Source: Actinoplanes nipponensis
GTDB lineage: Bacteria; Actinomycetota; Actinomycetes; Mycobacteriales; Micromonosporaceae
Reading direction: 5' to 3'
Assembly: GCF_016862275.1 (NCBI RefSeq)
Contig: NZ_BOMQ01000008.1
Location: forward strand, 62,001 to 126,000
Length of the DNA: 64,000 nucleotides
Shown here in pieces: positions 10,284 through 17,365 of this stretch. The notes under the pieces are model-generated. The model worked only from the letters and a program-made list of their open reading frames with translations, was not told the origin of the DNA and did no database searches. How positions within the stretch are numbered: the stretch's first letter is position 1; each line of letters begins with the position of its first letter. The position numbers were made by a program, and so were the translations under genes.

Positions 10284-10547
10284 TCAGACCCGCCGCCGGC
10301 GTCGGTGCCGGCGGCGCGGCGGCCGGCCGGGTGGCGGCCCCTCCTCCAGCGCGGCGGGGCCGCGGTCCCCGTAGCGCAGGAGTCTCACCACCTCGCGCGC
10401 GTCCTCGCGCCGGCGTTCATCCGGGTGCAGCACGGCGAACGTGCCCGCCAGCAACAGACACCAGTGCTTGACGATGAGCCAGATCGCGACGACGGGTACC
10501 GCGACATACGGCGACGTCTCCATCAGTTCCAGCAGCCAGACGGGCAT
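10284..10547 (-). CDS. Small membrane protein, unknown function
   Basis: An 87-residue protein with one hydrophobic segment (about 12-42, YVAVPVVAIWLIVKHWCLLL and on), a charged helix (HPDERRREDAREVVRLLRYGDRG) and a very Arg/Pro-rich tail. One N-terminal membrane helix with a basic cytosolic tail is predicted. The ATG is preceded by a purine-rich AGGGAG-like segment. No family is recognised. Confidence 0.6.
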   Translation of the reverse strand: MPVWLLELMETSPYVAVPVVAIWLIVKHWCLLLAGTFAVLHPDERRREDAREVVRLLRYGDRGPAALEEGPPPGRPPRRRHRRRRRV

Positions 10548-10579
10548 GAGTTGACTCCCTGTGCCGGGGAGCGCAGCCG

Positions 10580-11332
10580 TCAGACAGGCGTCGGCTCCCG
10601 GATGACCATGTGGGGCGAGGTCGTCCGGGCAGGGTTGGGCCCGCGCGTGCGATGTTGATCAACGGTGTGGCTGTGGGTGACCGCCTCGGGCGTCTCGGTA
10701 TGACACCGGCGCTGGCGGTGGAGCAGTTGCCGCAGGACCGAGACCGCGGCGCGGATCAGCCGGCGCCACAGCGAGGCGAAGGTGAGCGGTTCCGACGCGC
10801 GCTGCAGCTGCCGGTTGAGGCGGGCGGCGGCTCGCTGCAGCAGGCGCCGCGCCCCGCCCGGTGCTTCCGGCGGTGCCGGACGGACGACGTCGACGTCCTG
10901 CACCCCGGCTTGCCGCTCGATCGCCGAGAGCGGATGCAGGACCGAGCCGGTCCCGGATGCGCGGAGAACGCTGAAGGATCTGTCCGGGGCGTACCGCTTG
11001 CCGGAGTCGTCCGCGAGGAATCGGTGGCCCTGCGGATCCGTCCGGACGGCGAATCGCGAGGTGCCGATCCACAGGTCCGGGCCCGTATCGATCCGGGTGA
11101 GAAGCCTGTAGAAGGAGTCCATCAGGCTGACCGCGCTGCTCCCGCGGCCGCGTCCCGCGGAGCTCTGCAGCAGGACGATGGGTGCTTCAGCGAGGGGGAG
11201 GAAGAACGCCGGGTCGACGCCCTTGAAGGCTCGGGCGATGTCGGCGATGTCGGCCAGGGTCAGGAACGGACGGGTCGGCACCCCCGGCGCGGCGACCGCC
11301 GGGCCGGCAGGCTGCGGGTGGCCGGTCTCCAC
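10580..11332 (-). CDS. Hypothetical protein, 250 residues
   Basis: Soluble protein of unknown function. Residues 20-145 look globular (FLTLADIADIARAFKGVDPAFFLPLAEAP, IVLLQSSAGRGRGSSAVSL, YAPDRSFSVLRASGTGSVL). The C-terminal third is Arg/Gln/His-rich and probably disordered (REPTPV end). No catalytic motif is recognised. Reading of the minus strand is preferred to the overlapping plus-strand frame because its composition is protein-like and codon bias is normal in the first 150 codons; the tail is less certain. Confidence 0.6.
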   Translation of the reverse strand: METGHPQPAGPAVAAPGVPTRPFLTLADIADIARAFKGVDPAFFLPLAEAPIVLLQSSAGRGRGSSAVSLMDSFYRLLTRIDTGPDLWIGTSRFAVRTDPQGHRFLADDSGKRYAPDRSFSVLRASGTGSVLHPLSAIERQAGVQDVDVVRPAPPEAPGGARRLLQRAAARLNRQLQRASEPLTFASLWRRLIRAAVSVLRQLLHRQRRCHTETPEAVTHSHTVDQHRTRGPNPARTTSPHMVIREPTPV

Positions 11333-11425
11333 GAGGTCAGGCTAATCGATGCGCGCGATGATCGCTGCGGCCTGTCGCCGAGGTGGCCCCCGACGGGGTG
11401 GCGGGGCTCCGGTACGGTGCCCCGC

Positions 11426-11530
11426 ATGGGCGCGATCAAGCCGTGGCATCTGGTGGTCTGTCTCCTCGTCGTGGCGGTGATCGCCGGCGCGCTCGTCGCC
11501 CTGCTCACCGCCGGCCGGCGCCGCCGGTAA
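11426..11530 (+). CDS. Small single-helix membrane protein (34 aa)
   Basis: The ATG at 11426 opens a 34-codon frame: a short amphipathic start (MGAIKPWHL), one hydrophobic helix (VVCLLVVAVIAGALVALLTA) and a basic end (GRRRR). This looks like a genuine single-span microprotein, a type common in actinobacteria. No strong ribosome-binding site is visible. It lies between two minus-strand genes and ends 10 bp before the methyltransferase stop. Confidence 0.6.
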   Translation: MGAIKPWHLVVCLLVVAVIAGALVALLTAGRRRR

Positions 11531-11539
11531 CGCCGGGGG

Positions 11540-12373
11540 TCAGCGCGTCCGCCGGCCGGTCCACAGCAGGTACTCCCAGTCCATGACCCCGTTGCCGCGG
11601 TCGTGGCGGCGGGCCAGATCCTCGAGGTCGCGGTCGAGGGCGGCCACCCGGTCGGCATCGCCGGCGAGGTTGCGGTACGCGGCGACGGTGGGGCCGTACC
11701 GCGCCTTGAAGAAGTCGCGGAACTGCGCGCCGTCGGCGAACCGGTCGATCACCGCGGCGCCCACCGTCGCGCTGACCTCGGCGACCCGGTCGCCGAAGAG
11801 GTCCCGGACGTGTCCGGCGTCGCCCCACAGCGGCGGCGGCTGCACGCCCGGCGGCGGCGCCGGGGTGTACGCCTTCATCAGGGCGAAGAGCTGACCGATG
11901 AAGCCCCGCGGCGTCCAGTTGATCAGGCCGATGACGCCGCCCGGCCGGCACACCCGCACCAGCTCGTCGGCGGCGGCCCGGTGGTGCGGGGCGAACATCA
12001 CCCCGACGCACGACAGCACGGCGTCGAACGAGCCGGCGGGGAACGGCAGCGCCTCCGCGTCGCCCTCCCGCCAGTCGACCCGGGCGCCGGGCCCGGCGGC
12101 CAGGGCGCGTCCCGCCTCCAGCAGCTCCGGTGTCAGGTCGCAGGCCACCACCTCGGCGCCGGCCAGCGCGGCCGGGATCGCCGCGTTCCCGGCGCCGGCC
12201 GCCACGTCCAGCACCCGGTCTCCCGGCCCGGGCGCGCAGGCCGCGACCAGCGTCGCGCCCAGGTGGGGGATCACCTCGGTGGCGACGCTGGGGTAGTCGC
12301 CGAGGGCCCACATCGCCCGGTGGCGGGCCTTGAGCGCCCGATCGGCCTCCATCGTGTCCGGCTGTACGGTCAT
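11540..12373 (-). CDS. Class I SAM-dependent methyltransferase
   Basis: A 277-residue Rossmann-fold methyltransferase. SAM motif I is RVLDVAAGAGNAAIPAA (about 53-69), motif II VVACDLTPELLEAG, then WREGDAEALPFPAGSFDAVLSCVGVMFAPH and RVCRPGGVIGLINW. The substrate is unknown; the layout is that of UbiE/MenG-like and small-molecule methyltransferases. It diverges from an HxlR-type regulator across 107 bp with a palindrome, so it is probably that regulator's target. Confidence 0.9.
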   Translation of the reverse strand: MTVQPDTMEADRALKARHRAMWALGDYPSVATEVIPHLGATLVAACAPGPGDRVLDVAAGAGNAAIPAALAGAEVVACDLTPELLEAGRALAAGPGARVDWREGDAEALPFPAGSFDAVLSCVGVMFAPHHRAAADELVRVCRPGGVIGLINWTPRGFIGQLFALMKAYTPAPPPGVQPPPLWGDAGHVRDLFGDRVAEVSATVGAAVIDRFADGAQFRDFFKARYGPTVAAYRNLAGDADRVAALDRDLEDLARRHDRGNGVMDWEYLLWTGRRTR

Positions 12374-12427
12374 CTGCCGCTCCCTTCCGTCGGTGGTGAC
12401 GGTAGGGATCGGCGGGACACCCGCTCC

Positions 12428-12444
12428 AGTACACGATCTGTACT
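12428..12444. promoter_or_regulatory. Perfect 6-5-6 palindrome, probable HxlR operator
   Basis: AGTACA-CGATC-TGTACT is a perfect inverted repeat in the intergenic region between the divergent methyltransferase and HxlR genes, 37 bp before the regulator's ATG. HxlR-family dimers bind such short dyads and commonly control the divergent neighbour. The match to this regulator is inferred from position. Confidence 0.65.
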
Positions 12445-12480
12445 GCCGCCGGCCGGGCCGGCGGGCCTACGCTGCTGCTC

Positions 12481-13176
12481 ATGAGCGCCTCGTACCACCA
12501 GTTCTGTCCCGTGGCCAAGGCCATGGAGCTGCTCGACGAGCGCTGGACCCTGCTCATCGTCCGCGAGCTGGTGTCCGGCAGCTGCCGGTTCAACGACCTG
12601 CGCCGGGGCCTGCCCCGGATGTCGCCGACCCTGCTGTCCAAGCGGCTGCAGCAGCTGGCCGCGGCCGGTGTCGTGGAGCGCCGGCCCGGCGACGGCGAGG
12701 TGCGGTACGGGCTGACCCCGGCCGGACAGGAGCTGCGGCCGATCGTCGAGGCGGTCGGCGCCTGGGGGATCCGCTGGATCGGCGAGATCGGCGACGCCGA
12801 CCTCGACCCGAAGCTGCTGCTCTGGGACATGCGCCGCAACATCGACCACGCGGCCGTGCCGCCGGGACGGACCGTGGTCGCGGTGACCTTCCCCGACGTC
12901 CGGGCCCCGCATCCGCGCGCGTGGTGGCTGGTGATCGCCGGCGGGGAGGCGGACGTGTGCGACGAGGACCCGGGCCACGAGGTGACGGTGAGCCTGACCG
13001 CGGAGCTGCGCGCGCTGGTCCAGGTCTGGCGCGGCGACCGGAGCTGGACCGAGACGTTGCGCTCCGGCCAGCTGCGGGTGCACGGGCCCGAGGCGGTACG
13101 CCGGACGCTGCCGGGCTGGTTCACGCTGTCGGTGTTCGCGTCGGTGCCCCGGCCGCCGGCGTCGGTGTCCGCCTGA
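12481..13176 (+). CDS. HxlR-family winged-helix regulator with C-terminal extension
   Basis: A 231-residue regulator. Residues 1-105 form the HxlR domain: a Cys near the N-terminus (FCPVAKAMELLDERWTLLI), then ELVSGSCRFNDLRRGLPRMSPTLLSKRLQQL and LTPAGQELRPIVEAVGAW. Cys9 could be a redox sensor, as in some family members. Unlike the usual 110-150-residue HxlR proteins, it has about 120 more residues (PPGRTVVAVTFPDVR to the end) resembling an SCP2-like ligand-binding extension seen in some actinobacterial homologues. It probably represses the divergent methyltransferase. Confidence 0.88.
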   Translation: MSASYHQFCPVAKAMELLDERWTLLIVRELVSGSCRFNDLRRGLPRMSPTLLSKRLQQLAAAGVVERRPGDGEVRYGLTPAGQELRPIVEAVGAWGIRWIGEIGDADLDPKLLLWDMRRNIDHAAVPPGRTVVAVTFPDVRAPHPRAWWLVIAGGEADVCDEDPGHEVTVSLTAELRALVQVWRGDRSWTETLRSGQLRVHGPEAVRRTLPGWFTLSVFASVPRPPASVSA

Positions 13177-13190
13177 GCGGGTCGCTCCGG

Positions 13191-13460
13191 TCAGGCGGTG
13201 TGGACGATGGCCTCCGCGACGCGGCGCAGCTCGCCCTGGTCCGGGGCGAAGCCCGCGGCGATGTCCGGGTGCAGGCCCGCGCGGGTCTGCTCCAGCAGCT
13301 TCACGGTGACCGTGTCGACCGGCTCGCCGGCGTACTCGTGGGTGACCTTGTCCGCCGCCGCCTGCAGGGCCGAGGTGAGCTGGTCCTCCAGCGGTCCCTG
13401 CAGCTTCTCCTCCACCTGGTTGAGCGATGCGGTGTCCAGAGTGATGTGCGGCTCGACCAT
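13191..13460 (-). CDS. Small acidic hypothetical protein
   Basis: An 89-residue soluble helical protein (MVEPHITLDTASLNQVEEKL at the start; ends VAEAIVHTA). The start at 13460 is chosen because GAGGAG lies six bases upstream; an upstream in-frame ATG has no such site. No domain is recognised. The alternating charged/hydrophobic pattern at 10-60 suggests helices or a short coiled coil. Confidence 0.7.
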   Translation of the reverse strand: MVEPHITLDTASLNQVEEKLQGPLEDQLTSALQAAADKVTHEYAGEPVDTVTVKLLEQTRAGLHPDIAAGFAPDQGELRRVAEAIVHTA

Positions 13461-13532
13461 GGGGGCTCCTCGTTGTACCGGTGACGGCGCGACGCTGTTA
13501 CCCAACCACGTCGCGCCGGCAAACCCGGTACG

Positions 13533-14111
13533 TCAGGAGCGGCCGCGCTTGAGTTCGAAGAACGTGTCGCTGCGGGCGAGCGGCACCACCGCGTCCCAGA
13601 GGGCCAGCGCCTCCTCGCGCGCCGGGACCTCGTCGATGATCGGACCGTGCACGCCCCGCCGCGCGCCGTCGACCAGCAGCACCGGGGAGCCGATGTCCGG
13701 GCCGGCCGAGGCGAACGCCAGCTCGTGGGACTCCCGGACCGAGGAGTCCCAGGACTCGTCGTCGAGCACGGTCTTGGGGTCCGCGACGCCCGCCGCCTCG
13801 GCGGCCGCCACCACGATCTCGTCGGAGAGCGGCACGCCCGCCTCGAAGGTGCGGTTGCCGAGCTCGGTGTAGAAGGTGCCGATGGCCTCGTCGCGGTGGT
13901 CGGCCCGCAGCGCCTCGACCAGGCGCAGCGCCCGGGCGGAGGCGGCCATCATGGGCTTGTACTGCTCCGGGACGTCGTCGCCGTTGAGGATGGACAGGCT
14001 GAACGCCCGCCAGCGCAGGGTGACGTCGCGCTGCGGGGCCACGCCGACCAGCCAGCGCGAGGTGCGCCAGGTGAACGGGCAGGCCGGGTCGAAGAAGTAG
14101 GTAGCCTCCAT
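13533..14111 (-). CDS. DsbA-fold thioredoxin-like protein (mycothiol-dependent nitroreductase type)
   Basis: A 192-residue DsbA/FrnE-like protein. The N-terminal FFDPACPFTWRTSRWL has the CPFxW motif with a single catalytic Cys followed by Pro, as in mycobacterial mycothiol-dependent reductases of the Rv2466c group, instead of a CxxC disulfide motif. The helical insert spans about 45-120 (PEQYKPMMAASARALRLVEAL), and cis-Pro GSPVLLV is present. It likely acts as a cytosolic mycothiol-linked thiol reductase. It sits 20 bp downstream of an aldo/keto reductase on the same strand, so the two may be cotranscribed. Confidence 0.85.
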   Translation of the reverse strand: MEATYFFDPACPFTWRTSRWLVGVAPQRDVTLRWRAFSLSILNGDDVPEQYKPMMAASARALRLVEALRADHRDEAIGTFYTELGNRTFEAGVPLSDEIVVAAAEAAGVADPKTVLDDESWDSSVRESHELAFASAGPDIGSPVLLVDGARRGVHGPIIDEVPAREEALALWDAVVPLARSDTFFELKRGRS

Positions 14112-14131
14112 GGCGTCGATCCTAGGCGCGT

Positions 14132-15151
14132 TCACAGCGCCCGGCTGCGCTGGTCGACGCCGAGGGGCCCGTACGGGTAGTCCGGCGCGGCCAGCTCGCT
14201 GGCCCGGTCCAGCGCCGCGGTCTCGGCCGGGTCCAGGTGCAGGTCGGCGGCCCGCAGGTTGGTCTCGAGCTGCTCGACCGTGCGCGCCCCGAGGATGGTC
14301 GAGGTCACCCCGGGCCGGTCGGTGACCCAGGCCAGCGCCACCTCGGCCATCGACACGCCCCGGGCCTCGGCAACGGACTGCGCCGCGTCGATGATCGCCC
14401 AGGTGCGGTCGGTGCCGCGCCGCTCCCACGCCTCCATGCCGCGGTCCGGGTCCTCGCCCAGCCGGGTCGCCCCGGTCGGCCGCTGGTCGCGGCGGTACTT
14501 GCCGCTGAGCCAGCCGCCGCCCAGCGGGCTCCACGGCAGCAGGCCCAGGCCGGCGTCGAGCGCGGCCGGCACGATCTCCCACTCGATCTCGCGGACCAGC
14601 AGGCTGTACTGCGGTTGCAGGGTGACCGGGGCGGCCAGGCCGAGCTCGCGGGCCAGGTACGCCGCCTTGGTGAGCTGCCAGCCGGTGAAGTTGGAGAAGC
14701 CGTAGTAGCGGATCTTGCCCTGGCGGACGAAGCCGTCCAGGGTGCGCAGGGTCTCCTCGAGCGGCGTCACCGGGTCCCAGGCGTGCGCCTGGTAGAGGTC
14801 GACGCTGTCCAGGCCGAGCCGCTGCAGCGACGCGTCCAGCGCCCGGGTGAGGTGCCGGGTGGACAGGCCGAGGTCGTTGCGGTCGGAGCCCATCGGGAAG
14901 CGGCCCTTGGTGGCCAGCACGATGGGCTCGGTCACCGCGGCGTCGCGGGAGGCGAACCAGCGGCCGATGATGCGTTCCGATTCGCCGGCGGAATAGACGT
15001 CGGCGGTGTCCACGAGGGTGCCGCCGGCCTCCGCGAAGCGGTCCAGCTGGGCGTGCGACACCTCCTCGTCCGATTCGGCGCCGAAGGTCATGGTGCCCAG
15101 GCAGAGACGGGAGACGGCGCAGCCACTGCGCCCGAGGGTGCGGTATTCCAT
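14132..15151 (-). CDS. Aldo/keto reductase
   Basis: A 339-residue NADPH-dependent aldo/keto reductase with a (beta/alpha)8 barrel. Signatures are LGRSGCAVSRLCLGTMTFG, the catalytic Asp/Tyr (LVDTADVYSAGESE), catalytic Lys (VLATKGRF), DSVDLYQAHAWD with the active-site His, YYGFSNFTGWQL, and the C-terminal cofactor segment TSTILGARTVEQLETNL. Length is typical of the AKR YghZ/Tas-like class. The substrate is unknown. Confidence 0.92.
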   Translation of the reverse strand: MEYRTLGRSGCAVSRLCLGTMTFGAESDEEVSHAQLDRFAEAGGTLVDTADVYSAGESERIIGRWFASRDAAVTEPIVLATKGRFPMGSDRNDLGLSTRHLTRALDASLQRLGLDSVDLYQAHAWDPVTPLEETLRTLDGFVRQGKIRYYGFSNFTGWQLTKAAYLARELGLAAPVTLQPQYSLLVREIEWEIVPAALDAGLGLLPWSPLGGGWLSGKYRRDQRPTGATRLGEDPDRGMEAWERRGTDRTWAIIDAAQSVAEARGVSMAEVALAWVTDRPGVTSTILGARTVEQLETNLRAADLHLDPAETAALDRASELAAPDYPYGPLGVDQRSRAL

Positions 15152-15161
15152 ACCGGCAACC

Positions 15162-15221
15162 TACGTCGCCGCGGGCAGGTCCACCCGGAAGCGGGCGCCG
15201 GCCGGGCTCTCGACGTACTCC
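15162..15221 (-). pseudogene. Relic of a histidine-kinase C-terminus
   Basis: In the gap upstream of the aldo/keto reductase, one minus-strand frame ends with EYVESPAGARFRVDLPAAT and TAG. This is the typical last strand of an HATPase_c domain (VESPPGxxFRVDLP). Upstream the resemblance stops within a few codons and the frame meets a stop about 100 bp further on, with no start, so only about 20 codons remain. It is interpreted as the end of a deleted kinase gene. Confidence 0.4.
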
Positions 15222-15385
15222 GGCCGGCGCCCTCGGCCGGCTGATCGGCGCGGGCGGCATCCTCAAGACGGCGTTCGCGCGACCGATTGCCCGGATGTGT
15301 CCTCTCTCCCCACCTCCGGGTGCCGCCGCGCAGTCTCCGAGCTGCCGCCCGCACCGACCCGCCGTGCCGCCAGTGGGCGGCACCG

Positions 15386-17305
15386 ATGACCCTCGAACCG
15401 GCCGCCACCGAGATCCTGGAGCGCCGGCTGCCCGGCAAGCTCTACGGCCGGACGGCCACCGAGATCACCGGTCCGTTGCAGCCGGGCACGGAGACCGTCC
15501 GCTACCGGCGGGTGCTCGGCCGCGGCCAGCACCGGCTGATGCTGGGGGTGGCCTCGCTGCACATCGCCCTGGCCGCCGCCCTGGTGGTCTACCTGCTGCT
15601 GCCGGGCAACCTGCCGCGCTTCCAGCCGGGGCACCCGGTCGGCAACACCGTCATGGTCGTCGGGCTGTTCCTGATGATCGGGCTGCAGCTGATCGTCGGC
15701 CTGCGCACCTGGGTGCTGGCGTACTTCGCCGCCCGGGCCTGCGACCCGGTGCCGATCCCGGCACCGCCGGGCCTGCGGGTGGCCGTGCTGACCACGATCG
15801 TGCCCGGCAAGGAGCCGGTCGACCTGGTGCTGACCACGCTGCGCGCGATGAAACGGGTACGCCACGACGGCCCCGTCGACGTCTGGCTGCTCGACGAGGG
15901 TGACGACGAGGACGTCCGCCGCCGGTGCGAGGAGATCGGCGTACGCCACTTCAGCCGCAAGGGCCACCCGGAGTGGAACCAGCCCAGCGGCGAGTTCAAG
16001 GCGCGGACCAAGCACGGCAACCACAACGCCTGGCGGGCCGCGCACGAGGCCGACTACGACGTGGTGGCCCAGATGGACCCCGACCACGTGCCGTACCCGA
16101 ACTTCCTGGAGCGCACCCTCGGCTACTTCGCCGACCCGGACACCGCCTTCGTGGTGGCGCCGCAGGTGTACGCGAACCTCAGCGAGTCGTTCGTCGCCCG
16201 GGGCGCGGCCGAGCTGGCGTACATCTTCCACGGGATCATGCAGCGCGGCGGCAACGGCCGGGGCGCGCCGCTGCTGATCGGCACCAACCACCTGTACCGG
16301 CCGGCCGCGTTCCGGCAGATCGGCGGCTACCAGGACTGCATCATCGAGGACCACCTCACCTCGATGGTCGTCTACGGCGCGGCCAACCCGGTCTCCGGCA
16401 ACCGGTGGCGGGGCGTCTACACCCCGGACATCCTGGCGGTGGGCGAGGGCCCGGCGACGTACTCGGACTTCTTCAGCCAGCAGAAGCGGTGGGCGTACGG
16501 CATCTGGGAGATCGCCCGGCAGCACTCGCCGCGGCTGCTGCCGAAGCTGAGCGCCGGGCAGCGGTGGTCGTTCTTCGCCCTGCAGTCGCACTACCCGACC
16601 ACCGCCCTGTCCTGGGTCACCGGCGTCGCGCTCAGCGCGATCTACCTGGTCGGCGGGGTCACCGTGACCCGGCTGCCGGCGCTGGTCTGGGGCGTGCTGT
16701 TCGTCGCCAACATCGTCGTCGGCATGACGTTCTTCCAGTTCACCCAGCGGTTCAACCTGGTCGAGCACGAACGCCGCTCGTGGGGCCTGGCCGGGATGGC
16801 GCTGGAGCTGATCACCGCGCCGGTCTACGTGGCCGCGGCCGCGGCGCAGCTGGCCGGCCGGCCGCTGGCCTACGTCGTCACGGCCAAGGGCGCCGCCGCC
16901 ACCGGCGACACCTGGCGCACCTTCCGGCCGCACCTGGGCTGGGCCGGCCTGGCCGCGGCCTGCCTGGTCACCGGGCAGCTGCTGCACCACGACTACCCGT
17001 CGCTGTACGTGTGGGCGGGCCTCACCCTGCTGATCTCGGTGGCGCCGATGGCGCACCTGCTCACCGTGGCCGCCGCGGGGTCGCTGTCCCGGCTGGTGTC
17101 GCGGGTGCCGCGGTCGTTCTCGGTCACCGCGCAGCGGCGGATCGGCGAGCGGCTGGTCGCGCAGGGGCTGCTGTCCGTGCAGGAGCTGGAACAACTGCTC
17201 GACCTGCAGGCCACCTCGGACCTGGCGTGGCAGCGGCTCGGCGACCTGGCCGTGCAACAGGGCTACGTCGACGCGCACCAGCTCGCGGCGGCCACCGGCC
17301 GCTGA
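15386..17305 (+). CDS. Membrane GT2 polysaccharide synthase with C-terminal MshEN-like domain
   Basis: A 639-residue processive family-2 glycosyltransferase (cellulose/hyaluronan synthase-like). Two membrane helices occur near 50-125. The cytosolic GT-A domain has VLTTIVPGKEP, LLDEGDDED, QMDPDHVPYPNFLE (the metal-binding DxD equivalent), IGTNHLYRPAAF, IIEDH (catalytic ED) and QQKRWAYGIWEI (the Q-x-x-RW motif). Several C-terminal helices follow to about 580. The last 55 residues carry two copies of an R-(I/L)-G-x-x-(L/A)-V-x-x-G pattern (RIGERLVAQGLL, RLGDLAVQQGYV) as in MshEN domains, known c-di-GMP binders. It probably makes an exopolysaccharide. The ATG at 15386 is chosen from the start of homology-like sequence. 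Confidence 0.85.
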   Translation: MTLEPAATEILERRLPGKLYGRTATEITGPLQPGTETVRYRRVLGRGQHRLMLGVASLHIALAAALVVYLLLPGNLPRFQPGHPVGNTVMVVGLFLMIGLQLIVGLRTWVLAYFAARACDPVPIPAPPGLRVAVLTTIVPGKEPVDLVLTTLRAMKRVRHDGPVDVWLLDEGDDEDVRRRCEEIGVRHFSRKGHPEWNQPSGEFKARTKHGNHNAWRAAHEADYDVVAQMDPDHVPYPNFLERTLGYFADPDTAFVVAPQVYANLSESFVARGAAELAYIFHGIMQRGGNGRGAPLLIGTNHLYRPAAFRQIGGYQDCIIEDHLTSMVVYGAANPVSGNRWRGVYTPDILAVGEGPATYSDFFSQQKRWAYGIWEIARQHSPRLLPKLSAGQRWSFFALQSHYPTTALSWVTGVALSAIYLVGGVTVTRLPALVWGVLFVANIVVGMTFFQFTQRFNLVEHERRSWGLAGMALELITAPVYVAAAAAQLAGRPLAYVVTAKGAAATGDTWRTFRPHLGWAGLAAACLVTGQLLHHDYPSLYVWAGLTLLISVAPMAHLLTVAAAGSLSRLVSRVPRSFSVTAQRRIGERLVAQGLLSVQELEQLLDLQATSDLAWQRLGDLAVQQGYVDAHQLAAATGR

Positions 17306-17311
17306 CGTGGG

Positions 17312-17354
17312 TCGGTGGTCCAAGCGGAGGCTCTCGATCCGCTTGAACCACCGA
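17312..17354. terminator. Strong hairpin between convergent genes
   Basis: The 17-bp arms 17312-17328 and 17338-17354 pair with one mismatch around a 9-base loop. The hairpin lies just after the GT2 stop (17305) and just before the end of the convergent anthranilate synthase gene (17366), so it can terminate transcripts from both sides. There is no long T-tract, as is usual in high-GC actinomycetes. Confidence 0.75.
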
Positions 17355-17365
17355 CATCACTATCG

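Noticed and set aside
10610..11530. A single 306-codon plus-strand gene across 10.6-11.5 kb
   Set aside because: Only its last 34 codons, after ATG 11426, look like a protein (membrane helix); the rest is antisense to a better minus-strand frame.
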